DNA of 64,000 nt from Nitrosomonas sp. (GTDB lineage: Bacteria > Pseudomonadota > Gammaproteobacteria > Burkholderiales > Nitrosomonadaceae), in the NCBI GenBank assembly GCA_016721865.1, contig JADKHF010000044.1:70633-134632 (forward strand), given 5' to 3'. This document shows positions 44,363 to 53,278 of the stretch, in pieces; positions within the stretch are counted from its first letter, which is position 1; each line of letters begins with the position of its first letter. Under the pieces are notes generated by a model. That model saw only the letters and a list, made by a program, of their open reading frames with translations. It had not been told where the DNA came from and did no database searches. The translations under genes were made by a program, and so were the position numbers.

Positions 44363-46711
44363 TTACTCCAGCTTGGTTAGGCGTAACCGCAATGCATTGA
44401 CGATCACGCTGACCGAAGATAACGACATCGCTGCCGCGGCAAAAACCGGCGACAGCAAAATACCGAAGAACGGATACAACGCCCCGGCCGCGATCGGTAT
44501 ACCCGCTGTATTGTAGATAAAGGCGAAGAACAGATTCTGGCGAATGTTACGCATAGTTGCTTCGGATAGACGCCGTGCCCGGACAATGCCCAGCAGATCG
44601 CCGCGCAGCAAGGTTACTCCGGCGCTTTCAATCGCAACATCGGTGCCCGTGCCCATGGCAATGCCAACATCGGCGGTGGCCAAAGCCGGAGCATCGTTGA
44701 CACCATCCCCCGCCATGGCGACCACTCGCCCTTGTTCGCGCAATCGCGTTACGATTGCCGCTTTCTGATCAGGTAACACTTCCGCTTCCACTTCGTCGAT
44801 ACCCAATTGCCGAGCGACTGCTTCAGCAGTAGTGCGGTTGTCACCGGTCAGCATGACGATGCGGATGCCGTCGGCGTGCAGAGCATCAATGGCAGCAGGT
44901 GTCGATTCCTTCACCGGATCAGCGATGGCGACAATGCCAGCAATCACACCATCAACCGCCACAAAGATCACTGTCGCGCCATTCTGACGCAGCACATCCG
45001 CTTGCGTTTCCAAGGCCCGGGCATCAATATTTAGTTCTGCGAGAAACTTGGTGTTGCCCAGCACAATCCGCTGGCCATCGACGCTGCCGAGCACGCCTTT
45101 GCCAACCGGTGAGTCGAAGCCGGTTGCCTTGACCAGCACAATTGAGCGTTCCTTCGCTGCGGTAACGATAGCAGCAGCCAAAGGGTGCTCGCTTCCCTGT
45201 TCCAAGCTGGCCGCAAGGCGCAGCAGCTCGTTTTCGCCGATATTGCCTGCGGTGTGAATTGCCGTGACCCTGGGTTTACCTTCGGTCAGCGTGCCGGTCT
45301 TGTCAATCACGATAGTATTGACCTTTTCCATGCGTTCCAATGCTTCGGCGTTTTTGATCAGGACACCTTCGGTCGCACCTCGTCCGACACCCACCATGAT
45401 CGACATTGGTGTCGCCAGACCCAGTGCACATGGGCAGGCAATGATCAGTACGCTAACGGCGGCGATCAGTGCATAGGCCATGGCGGGAGCAGGCCCCCAG
45501 ATTGACCAGGCGGCAAAGGCCAGTATGGCAGTCACAATGACTGCCGGGACAAACCAGCCAGCAACGACGTCTGCCAGACGCTGAATCGGTGCGCGTGAAC
45601 GCTGCGCCTCCGATACCATGCGGACGATTTGTGCTAGCATCGTGTCACGCCCGACTTTTTCCGCGCGCATCACAAAACTCCCTTGTCCATTGATAGTACC
45701 GCCGATCACCTGGTCGTCTGGTTGCTTGCGAACCGGCATGGATTCACCGGTTACCATTGACTCGTCAATATTTGAGCTGCCTTCGATCACTTGGCCATCG
45801 ACGGGTACCCGGTCGCCGGGACGTACCCGTAGGCGATTACCCACCATTACCTGATCCAGGTTAATTTCCTTTTCGACATCGCCATCGTCAAGACGGCGGG
45901 CCGTCGTTGGTGACAAATTGAGCAAGGCTTTAATCGCACCGGAAGTACGTTCACGTGCGCGTAATTCCAGCACTTGGCCTAATAACACCAGCACGGTGAT
46001 AACCGCCGCAGCCTCGAAATACACTGCGACCGATCCATCGCTGCTGCGGAAGGCATCGGGAAAGAGATCGGGTGCAACGGTGGCGACAATGCTATAGATC
46101 CATGCCACACCGGTGCCCATCGCAATCAGTGTGAACATGTTCAGCGCGCGGGTTGTTATCGATTGCCAGCCGCGTACAAAGAACGGCCATCCTGACCACC
46201 ACACGACTGGTGTTGCCAGCAGCAGTTGCAGCCAATTGGAAGTTTGGGGAGATAGTATATGCGCCAGCCCGATCAGATGACCGCCCATTTCCAAGATAAA
46301 AACGGGTGCGGTCAATATAAGGCCAATCCAGAAGCGGCGGCTCATGTTCGTGAGTTCCGCACTCGGTCCGGTACTGAGTGATACTTCCACCGGTTCTAAT
46401 GCCATGCCGCAAATCGGACAGCTTCCCGGCCCGGCTTGCCGGATTTCCGGATGCATGGGGCAGGTATAAATGGCGCCGGGCATGGATTCCCCGGTTGGGG
46501 GCTTGCCGGTTAAATAGGTATTGGGTTCAGCCACGAATTTATCGTGACAGTGGGCAGAGCAGAAATAGTAAGTTTGTTCATCATGCTCGGCGCGATACTT
46601 CGCTGTATGTGAATCGACCGGCATTCCGCAAACGGGATCGGTCGCTATAGCACGGTGATTCGTGTGATGATCGTGGGTATGCTGTACATGCTCGTGATGT
46701 TCGTGAGTCAT
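44363..46711 (-). CDS. copA: CPx-type heavy-metal (copper/silver) translocating P-type ATPase
   Basis: About 782 residues from the ATG at 46711 (AAGGA upstream); a TTG at 46720 is possible. His-rich start (HEHHEHVQHTHDHHTNH), YHS-like metal domain (about 26-70, DPVCGMPV), then a heavy-metal-binding YTCPMHPE domain (85-110). The transport core has TGES (324-327), CPC in the membrane (429-431), DKTGT (473-477) and GDGVNDAPAL. Most similar in layout to the SilP/CopA/CopF group exporting Cu+ or Ag+. Its place near a copper enzyme (tyrosinase) is suggestive. The metal is inferred, not proven. Confidence 0.9.
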   Translation of the reverse strand: MTHEHHEHVQHTHDHHTNHRAIATDPVCGMPVDSHTAKYRAEHDEQTYYFCSAHCHDKFVAEPNTYLTGKPPTGESMPGAIYTCPMHPEIRQAGPGSCPICGMALEPVEVSLSTGPSAELTNMSRRFWIGLILTAPVFILEMGGHLIGLAHILSPQTSNWLQLLLATPVVWWSGWPFFVRGWQSITTRALNMFTLIAMGTGVAWIYSIVATVAPDLFPDAFRSSDGSVAVYFEAAAVITVLVLLGQVLELRARERTSGAIKALLNLSPTTARRLDDGDVEKEINLDQVMVGNRLRVRPGDRVPVDGQVIEGSSNIDESMVTGESMPVRKQPDDQVIGGTINGQGSFVMRAEKVGRDTMLAQIVRMVSEAQRSRAPIQRLADVVAGWFVPAVIVTAILAFAAWSIWGPAPAMAYALIAAVSVLIIACPCALGLATPMSIMVGVGRGATEGVLIKNAEALERMEKVNTIVIDKTGTLTEGKPRVTAIHTAGNIGENELLRLAASLEQGSEHPLAAAIVTAAKERSIVLVKATGFDSPVGKGVLGSVDGQRIVLGNTKFLAELNIDARALETQADVLRQNGATVIFVAVDGVIAGIVAIADPVKESTPAAIDALHADGIRIVMLTGDNRTTAEAVARQLGIDEVEAEVLPDQKAAIVTRLREQGRVVAMAGDGVNDAPALATADVGIAMGTGTDVAIESAGVTLLRGDLLGIVRARRLSEATMRNIRQNLFFAFIYNTAGIPIAAGALYPFFGILLSPVFAAAAMSLSSVSVIVNALRLRLTKLE

Positions 46712-47149
46712 AACTTGCAATCCTTATAGAGCAGGCGTTTTTGCGTTTCGGTACTTTTGCAGCTGATCATATCTTGGTGTGATGATAGTCAGTCGCAAGC
46801 TCAAACTCAAACAATTAGTTGTAACTATTGGAAATATAAATACTTTTTCTCACAAAAAATATAAATATCCAGAATTAAATAGGTTGTCAAACTGTTAAAA
46901 TCCGATGTAACTGAATACTTTATCAGGAAAAATGAATTATCTAAATGATCAAATTTTATAAGTATTTAGTACGAAGCGCTTGCATAATATAGTTTTCCCT
47001 TTGAAAAAAAACTTTAAGGAACGATTAAATGCGATTTTCTTCTTGTCTGTCCTACTGATATAGTGCTTGAAACTGCAAGTAGGCATAAAAATAATCCCAA
47101 CAATTACGGGGGTTGTCCCTGTGTTGCTGGATTAACAAGGAAAGGCGCT
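46712..47149. other. Divergent intergenic region, 440 bp
   Basis: It lies between copA (minus) and the secreted-protein gene (plus). AT-rich. No regulatory palindrome or MerR/CueR-type spaced dyad was confirmed by eye. Confidence 0.4.
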
Positions 47150-47629
47150 ATGAAACTATTTGCTGTAATGCTGATGGTGGGTATTTCGATACTCATTCAG
47201 AGAAGCCCCACGGCAACGTCTCAGGTGCCTTTCAATTTGAAAAATATGACTTGCTACATTAAGTTAGCGGACACAAATGACTGCACAGGGATACCGACGC
47301 TTCATTCTGGTGTATTGGCTATTTCAGAAGACGGTACTTTTAAGCTAGAGGCTCAGTACGAAGGATGCTTTATGGTTGAGAATGTAACAAAATTAGGAAA
47401 ATATGAGGCCTCCTCTTTCGAAGAAACAATGAGTCTTGAACTCCTGACTACCAAGACAACAGGAATGAAAGATGCGCTATTAGATTTTCCGAGAACGCTG
47501 GGATTTGCAAATTTAAATTACGATAAGCTGGATGGATACTTTGTAGACCTATCGGCTGTGATTCGTGCGCGTGGGCGCCATACAGATAATATCACTACTT
47601 CGAAACTGCAATGCGAGGGGGATAAATAA
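47150..47629 (+). CDS. Secreted protein of unknown function upstream of the tyrosinase
   Basis: 159 residues from the ATG at 47150 (AAGGAAAGG upstream). Signal peptide MKLFAVMLMVGISILIQRSP, then a mature part with four cysteines (MTCYIKL, NDCTGI, YEGCFMV, LQCEGDK) that could form two disulfides. No family recognised. It is 133 bp before the 71-residue gene and on the same strand, so it may be part of the tyrosinase transcription unit. AT-richer than the backbone genes. Confidence 0.6.
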   Translation: MKLFAVMLMVGISILIQRSPTATSQVPFNLKNMTCYIKLADTNDCTGIPTLHSGVLAISEDGTFKLEAQYEGCFMVENVTKLGKYEASSFEETMSLELLTTKTTGMKDALLDFPRTLGFANLNYDKLDGYFVDLSAVIRARGRHTDNITTSKLQCEGDK

Positions 47630-47762
47630 CATAGCAAGAAGATGCTATCCCTTTACCGGCTTGTCAAAAGTTGTAGTGGCTAAGCTGGTAAAGGTTAAGT
47701 AAAAATTCTTTTTTATATGAAGGATAGATCAATTTTCATTATTCAAGAAAGGAGTTCATAAC

Positions 47763-47978
47763 ATGGCACACCATAAAGAAACTTTTGAAGGTTGCACTAT
47801 TGAAATAAAAGATGATGTCGACTTATCAATTAATGGAAAGGAAATTGATTACAATCATGATGAGGCAAAAAATAAGTTTTCTTCGAAATATCTGCCCTAT
47901 ACCCAATATGATTCGTTGTTGGAGTTAGCAAGAGAAATCGCTAAGCACACTGTCGAATTTTCCCATGTAAAAGACTAA
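47763..47978 (+). CDS. 71-residue conserved-looking protein preceding the tyrosinase
   Basis: MAHHKETFEGCTIEIKDDVD, then LSINGKEIDYNHDEAKNKFSSKYLPYTQYDSLLELAREIAKHTVEF. AAGGAG lies upstream. No signal peptide; a beta-hairpin N-terminal half and one long helix are likely. It ends 32 bp before the tyrosinase ATG, so the two are surely co-transcribed. In Streptomyces a small upstream gene (melC1) encodes a copper-delivering caddie. This protein is not recognisably related to MelC1 and lacks its signal peptide, but it occupies the same position, has a Cys and several His, and could play a similar part (inference). Confidence 0.6.
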   Translation: MAHHKETFEGCTIEIKDDVDLSINGKEIDYNHDEAKNKFSSKYLPYTQYDSLLELAREIAKHTVEFSHVKD

Positions 47979-48010
47979 TTCAAACAGACTGAGAGAAGGA
48001 GGAAATTCTC

Positions 48011-49486
48011 ATGGCTATCAGAAAAGATGCAAATACCCTGACTTCTGCTGAACGGGCAGAATTCGTTGCCGCCATTCAAGCTTTAAAAGCCGAAGGCATC
48101 TATGACCAATTTGTTCTCAGGCATGCAAACGCCAGTATGGGCGACATTCATCGATGTTCTGCCTTCCTGCCCTGGCACCGCCGTTTTATTTTTGATCTCG
48201 AGCTAGAACTTCAGCGTGTCTCTGGCAACCCAAATCTCGGGATACCCTACTGGAACTGGCCATCGGGAGGAGCGAATGCCTCCATGTGGAATGACGACTT
48301 GCTCGGGGGGAATGGGGATGCCGGTGGAGTCGTCCGCACCGGGCCATTCCGCGCTGGCCAATGGACCGTCATCAATTCCAGCGGATTGCCGGCTGGTCCG
48401 CTGATGCGCGAGTTTGGGCAAAACGGGCTGCCAACCTTACCCACTCAAGCGGAAATCAATCAAGTCATGGCCATCATGCCATATGACGTACCTCCATGGA
48501 ACATGAACAGCAATCCAAGCTTCCGTAATCAACTTGAAGGTTGGATTGGCCCCAACCTCCACAACCGTGGCCATGTCTGGGTCGGCGGCTCTATGCTGCC
48601 AATGACCTCGCCGAATGATCCGGTGTTCTTCATGAATCATTGCATGGTCGACAAGATCTGGCATGAGTGGCAATTACGCTTCCCGAATCAAGGTTATCTT
48701 CCAGCAAATGGTGGTCCTTTTGGACAAAACCTGACCGATCCAATGGGTAGTACCCCTTCAGGACAGATCGGGGCGCGTCCTATCGATGTCCTTGACAGCA
48801 CAGCTTTGGGTATTGTCTATGACGGCATAGCCCCTCAGCCTCAGCCTCAGCCACTTCTCATTGTGGTTGGAGCCAATCCAACGCAGGCTGATATCTCAAC
48901 ACCGGGAGAAACTGACGTTTTTCGCTTCGACATCCCGACCTTCGGTCCCCATACGATGTTTACCACCGGACCATCCGATACTTTTATGACGCTCTTTGGC
49001 CCCAATGATCCGAATGTCGAAGTGACCTCAGACGATGACGCAGGCGAAAATTTTAATTCACAAATCACGCGGAATCTCTCGGCAGGTACCTACTATCTGC
49101 GTATTCGCCTTTATACTCCGAACTCCACAGGAAATTATGCGGTTGGCGTACGCTCTGATGGAACTGGCCCCAGTCCCATTCCCGAACTTATTGTAGATGG
49201 AGTGAGTATCAATGCGGCTATTTCTGCGGCGAATGAAAGCGATGTGTACCGATTTAATATAACGACTGAAAATATCTATACTATTGAAACAAGCGGAACG
49301 ACGGATACCTTTATGACCTTGCACGGGCCGAATAGTCAGATACCGGAAATTGACAGAAATGATGACGGAGTCGCATTAAATGCACGCATTCGTCGCCAGC
49401 TGTCTCCGGGTGAGTATTTCGCTCGAGTGAGGCACTACTCGCCTATCGGAACGGGATCCTATTCCATTCGGGTAAGTCAAGGGTGA
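48011..49486 (+). CDS. Tyrosinase (type 3 copper) with two PPC domains
   Basis: 491 residues. CuA ligands: His38 (FVLRHAN), His47 and His56 (IHRCSAFLPWHRRF). CuB ligands: His184, His188 (NLHNRGHVWVGG) and His210 (DPVFFMNHCMVDKIWHEW). These predict an active binuclear centre oxidising phenols or catechols to quinones. After a PQPQPQP linker come two pre-peptidase C-terminal (PPC) beta-sandwiches (about 285-380 and 390-490; DTFMTLFGPN / DTFMTLHGPN repeats). PPC tails are unusual on tyrosinases. There is no N-terminal signal peptide, although PPC domains are normally extracytoplasmic, so the export route is unclear. GGAGG precedes the ATG. Confidence 0.9.
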   Translation: MAIRKDANTLTSAERAEFVAAIQALKAEGIYDQFVLRHANASMGDIHRCSAFLPWHRRFIFDLELELQRVSGNPNLGIPYWNWPSGGANASMWNDDLLGGNGDAGGVVRTGPFRAGQWTVINSSGLPAGPLMREFGQNGLPTLPTQAEINQVMAIMPYDVPPWNMNSNPSFRNQLEGWIGPNLHNRGHVWVGGSMLPMTSPNDPVFFMNHCMVDKIWHEWQLRFPNQGYLPANGGPFGQNLTDPMGSTPSGQIGARPIDVLDSTALGIVYDGIAPQPQPQPLLIVVGANPTQADISTPGETDVFRFDIPTFGPHTMFTTGPSDTFMTLFGPNDPNVEVTSDDDAGENFNSQITRNLSAGTYYLRIRLYTPNSTGNYAVGVRSDGTGPSPIPELIVDGVSINAAISAANESDVYRFNITTENIYTIETSGTTDTFMTLHGPNSQIPEIDRNDDGVALNARIRRQLSPGEYFARVRHYSPIGTGSYSIRVSQG

Positions 49487-49586
49487 TACTGAAGTCGTAA
49501 AAAGGATACGTTTGAACTCTGACCTTGCCCTGTAAAAAGTGTTTTTTAACTGATTCTAATTGGCGTTAGAAAGTGAATTAACTAGA

Positions 49587-50691
49587 GCTTACTCAAAAAG
49601 CATAACTAGCTGATTGAATTGAATAATGGCGTATATTTTGGTAAAATAGTGCACGTAAATATGTGAATTAACACCAAAAACCGTGCACTATGATTCGTTA
49701 TATCAGCCAAAAGCAACTGCCCCTCAAAGGATTTGATACACCACCGGGCATGATTCTTGATCCCAATAATCGCTGGGTAAAACTGAGTGATTGTCTACCG
49801 TGGGACGAGTTGTCCGGGAGCTACTATAAGACGTTATGTTCAAGTCTAGGCCGCCCAGCCAAAGATGCCGGAATTGTGATCGGAGCGGTGATTATTAAAC
49901 ATAAGTTATCGGTTTCAGATGAAGAGACTGTTGAGCAGATCCGGGAGAATCCATACCTGCAATATTTTATTGGCCTGAAAGGTTTTCAAGCGAAGGCGCC
50001 CTTTGCGTCATCATTACTGGTTGAGATACGCAAGCGCATGGGTCAGACGGTATTCGATGAATTTTATGAGACGATCATCGAAACGGTTGAACCTAAGCGG
50101 ACAAAGAAGTCAGCCAAAGCAAGTGATGATGACAACGACGACAATGATGTAACAAATAGCGGTGATGTGGGCAGCTCAATCTTTGGCGGATGAGCAGCCG
50201 CGCAATCGCGGCAAATTAATACTTGATGCCACCATTGCAGAACAGGGCGTACGCTATCCGACAGATTTTGGATTGCTGAAAACGAAGCGCGTGAATTGAG
50301 TGAGCGTATCATTGATGAACTGCATGCCAGAAGTAATTGGCCACAGAAAAAGAAGCCACGCACTTATCGCGAGATTGCCAGGAAAGCCTACCTCAGCCTG
50401 ATCAAGCTGAGACGACCATCCAATACAGCAATTGCGGTTCCTGCACTGGGATGCGCAACATGAAGGCCATGATCTTCAAGCGCAAGTTGAAGTCTACAAA
50501 AAGCGTCACGGCCATTATCCCGAAGTCGTCATTGCCGACACGCTATATGGCTCACGTGATAATCGCAGCTATCTGGAACGCAATCACATCCGCTTCGCAG
50601 GCAAACCACTGGGACGTCCACCAAAGAGTACACCTGAAAACAAAGATGAATTAATGCACTTGAAAGCGCAACGTCGATAGGAATATCGCGA
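49587..50691 (+). mobile_element. IS5-type insertion sequence, copy 2 (decayed)
   Basis: Second copy of the element at 37953-39597, here on the plus strand. Shared leader GTGAATTAACACCAAAAACC. It is cut off at about 50691, just after GAATATCGCGAG, where it joins the recombinase remnant. Confidence 0.7.
49690..50691 (+). pseudogene. IS5-type transposase copy 2, decayed
   Basis: Starts MIRYISQKQLPLKGFDTPPG and reads 167 codons before a frame change near 50180. Later pieces: LILDATIAEQGVRYPTDFG, then after a deletion of about 125 codons FLHWDAQHEGHDLQAQVEVY and KKRHGHYPEVVIADTLYGSR. This last part is exactly what copy 1 lacks. The 3' end is missing. Confidence 0.75.
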
Positions 50692-50698
50692 GGAATCG

Positions 50699-50818
50699 GA
50701 AGAGATGGTGAGACGGTATGCTCATTTATCAAAACCGCAACTTATGCAGCATGCCGAGCTAGTTTCTAACGTCCTTGATGACACAATTTTGTCACATCAG
50801 AAAGAAAAAAGAGGTTAG
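50699..50818 (+). pseudogene. Tyrosine recombinase C-terminal remnant
   Basis: The frame reads EEMVRRYAHLSKPQLMQHAE, then LVSNVLDDTILSHQKEKRG and TAG. The MVRRYAHLS segment is the typical C-terminal nucleophile-Tyr motif of phage-type integrases. The rest of the gene was removed by IS5 copy 2. It ends 26 bp before the tRNA, so a second integrase once lay at the right end of the island. Confidence 0.65.
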
Positions 50819-50835
50819 AAATTAATCTAACCTCT
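50810..50835 (-). terminator. Rho-independent terminator after the tRNA
   Basis: Stem AGAGGTTAG / CTAACCTCT (9 bp, loop of 8), followed on the minus strand by TTTTTTCTTTC. It ends the tRNA transcript, and on the plus strand the hairpin overlaps the end of the recombinase remnant. Confidence 0.75.
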
Positions 50836-50843
50836 TGATTTGT

Positions 50844-50920
<77 letters not shown>

Positions 50921-50933
50921 CTAACTTATTATT

Positions 50934-53189
50934 TTAATTATTACCAGTATCTAGGAAACTGCGTAAGCGTTCAGAGCGAGCTGGATGACGTAACTTGCGT
51001 AATGCTTTAGCTTCAATCTGACGAATGCGCTCACGTGTGACATCGAACTGTTTTCCTACTTCTTCCAAAGTATGATCAGTATTCATCTCAATGCCAAAAC
51101 GCATACGTAATACTTTAGCTTCGCGCGGCGTCAAAGAATCAAGTATATCCTTTGTTACTCCACGTAAGCTAGCATAAACTGCTGCATCGGCTGGTGCCAT
51201 TGTTGCCGCATCTTCGATAAAGTCGCCGAGATGCGAATCTTCATCATCACCAATCGGCGTTTCCATGGAAATGGGCTCTTTGGAGATTTTAAGAATTTTA
51301 CGAATCTTTTCTTCCGGCATTTCCATTTTCTGTGCCAGAACCGCCGGTTCCGGCTCTTGTCCAGTTTCTTGCAGGATTTGGCGTGAAATTCGATTCATTT
51401 TATTGATTGTTTCAATCATATGCACCGGTATCCGGATAGTACGTGCCTGATCTGCAATAGACCGGGTAATCGCCTGACGAATCCACCAAGTTGCGTATGT
51501 TGAAAATTTGTAGCCGCGCCGATATTCAAATTTATCGACCGCTTTCATTAAACCAATATTGCCTTCTTGAATCAGATCGAGGAATTGCAATCCCCGATTG
51601 GTATATTTTTTGGCAATAGAGATCACTAAACGTAAATTTGCTTCGGTCATCTCGCGCTTGGCTCGACGCGCCTTTGCTTCACCCGTCGACATCTTACGAT
51701 TTATTTCTTTCAAGTCCTTGATTGGTATGCCAATCTTATTTTTGAGCGCCAATAAATTCTGCTGCTCTTCAAGAATTGAGGGTCTATAGTGCTCGAGTGC
51801 CTGACTATATGTCTTTCCAGCTTCTATTTCTTGCTTTACCCACTCAAGGTTTGTTTCATTTCCGGGGAAAGTTTTAATGAAATGATTCCTTGGCATTTTT
51901 GCTTTGGATACACACAGATCCATTATTTTACGTTCATAGTTGCGTACATCGCCCACTAATTCCCGTTGAGTATCACAAAGCTTCTCCACCATTTTTGCCG
52001 AGAAGCGAATAGCCATCAGTTCAGATGAAATTTTATCCTGTAACTCAATATATTCCTGATGATAAGGCCCATTTTTTTCAAGAAGCTCTTGCATCTCGTT
52101 ATATATTTCACGAATAACTGAAAAACGTTCCAGTGCATCAGTTTTTAATTTCAATAAATCTGCACTGGCGATAGCAGCACTGTCCTCATCCTCATCGTCA
52201 TCTTCATCGCCAGGATCGCTGGAAGCTAATTCTTGCTCTAATGATTCTTCAGAAAGCTCTTCATTAATAATATCCTGAGCGTTTGCATCCAGTAATCCAT
52301 CGACAACTTCATCAATGCGTAAAATATCTTTTTCAACTTCTGTAGCCAGATCCACAATTCTTGCAATAATCGGCGGACAGGCAGAAATTGCCTGGATCAT
52401 ATGACGTAGACCACCTTCTATACGTTTTGCAATCTCAATTTCGCTTTCACGCGTTAGCAAACCAACTGAACCCATTTCCCGCATATACATGCGCACAGGA
52501 TCGGTTGTACGTCCAAATTCCGAATCTACAGTTGAGAGTGCCGCTTCTGCTTCTTCCGCCACATCCTCATCCGCAACGGTTGTTGCTGCATCCGACATCA
52601 GCAATGTTTCGGCATCCGGCGCTTCATCATGCACAGATATGCCCATATCATTGATCATGCTGATAATGCCTTCTATCTGCTCCGCATCCAGCATATCATC
52701 AGGCAAATGATCATTGATTTCAGCATAGGTCAGGTACCCGCGCTCTTTGCCCAATCCAATAAGCATTTTCAGGCGCATGCGACGCGCTTCGATATCTTGT
52801 GGCAGTGAATTACCACTATCTATAACAGAAACCGCTTCTAAACCATTTACTTGGTCTATTCCAGCAGTTGCTTTATTCTTCTTAGGTGTTCTACCTCTAG
52901 TTTTCTTGCCATCACTGGATTCAATGTCATTTTCTCCAATAATTGCTTGAGAAATCTCTGCAGCAGCATAAACCGCTTTAGCGGATACTTTTATATCCGG
53001 AGCATCTTCACGTGTTGTTTTTTCATCTGCTTTTTTAGCAGATGCTTTTATTTTTTTTTCAGTTTTAGCTACTAATTTATTAGGCTCTACTTTCTCTACC
53101 ATTTCTTTATTGGTATTTTTTACTTTTTTAGTTGTTAATTTTTTGATAACTTCATTATCTTTTGACTCGACCGCTTTTGTCTTTGGCAT
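50934..53189 (-). CDS. rpoD: RNA polymerase primary sigma factor RpoD (sigma-70)
   Basis: 751 residues, longer than E. coli RpoD (613) because of a Lys/Glu/Ala-rich N-terminal extension of about 130 residues. Region 1.2 starts DPVRMYMREMGSVGLLTRE; the non-conserved acidic insert (DPGDEDDDEDEDS) follows. Region 2 is RLVISIAKKYTNRGLQFLDL ... YKFSTYATWWIRQAITRSIA; region 4.2 is LEEVGKQFDVTRERIRQIEA and the end is RSERLRSFLD. Essential housekeeping sigma factor. Downstream of dnaG with 89 bp between, as in the macromolecular synthesis operon. Confidence 0.97.
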   Translation of the reverse strand: MPKTKAVESKDNEVIKKLTTKKVKNTNKEMVEKVEPNKLVAKTEKKIKASAKKADEKTTREDAPDIKVSAKAVYAAAEISQAIIGENDIESSDGKKTRGRTPKKNKATAGIDQVNGLEAVSVIDSGNSLPQDIEARRMRLKMLIGLGKERGYLTYAEINDHLPDDMLDAEQIEGIISMINDMGISVHDEAPDAETLLMSDAATTVADEDVAEEAEAALSTVDSEFGRTTDPVRMYMREMGSVGLLTRESEIEIAKRIEGGLRHMIQAISACPPIIARIVDLATEVEKDILRIDEVVDGLLDANAQDIINEELSEESLEQELASSDPGDEDDDEDEDSAAIASADLLKLKTDALERFSVIREIYNEMQELLEKNGPYHQEYIELQDKISSELMAIRFSAKMVEKLCDTQRELVGDVRNYERKIMDLCVSKAKMPRNHFIKTFPGNETNLEWVKQEIEAGKTYSQALEHYRPSILEEQQNLLALKNKIGIPIKDLKEINRKMSTGEAKARRAKREMTEANLRLVISIAKKYTNRGLQFLDLIQEGNIGLMKAVDKFEYRRGYKFSTYATWWIRQAITRSIADQARTIRIPVHMIETINKMNRISRQILQETGQEPEPAVLAQKMEMPEEKIRKILKISKEPISMETPIGDDEDSHLGDFIEDAATMAPADAAVYASLRGVTKDILDSLTPREAKVLRMRFGIEMNTDHTLEEVGKQFDVTRERIRQIEAKALRKLRHPARSERLRSFLDTGNN

Positions 53190-53278
53190 ATTGGATTCCC
53201 AATAATATTGGATAAATTAAAAGCTGAAAGCGTTAGATTATATCAAAATTCGATATCACTTACACCTTGTAGCTGATT

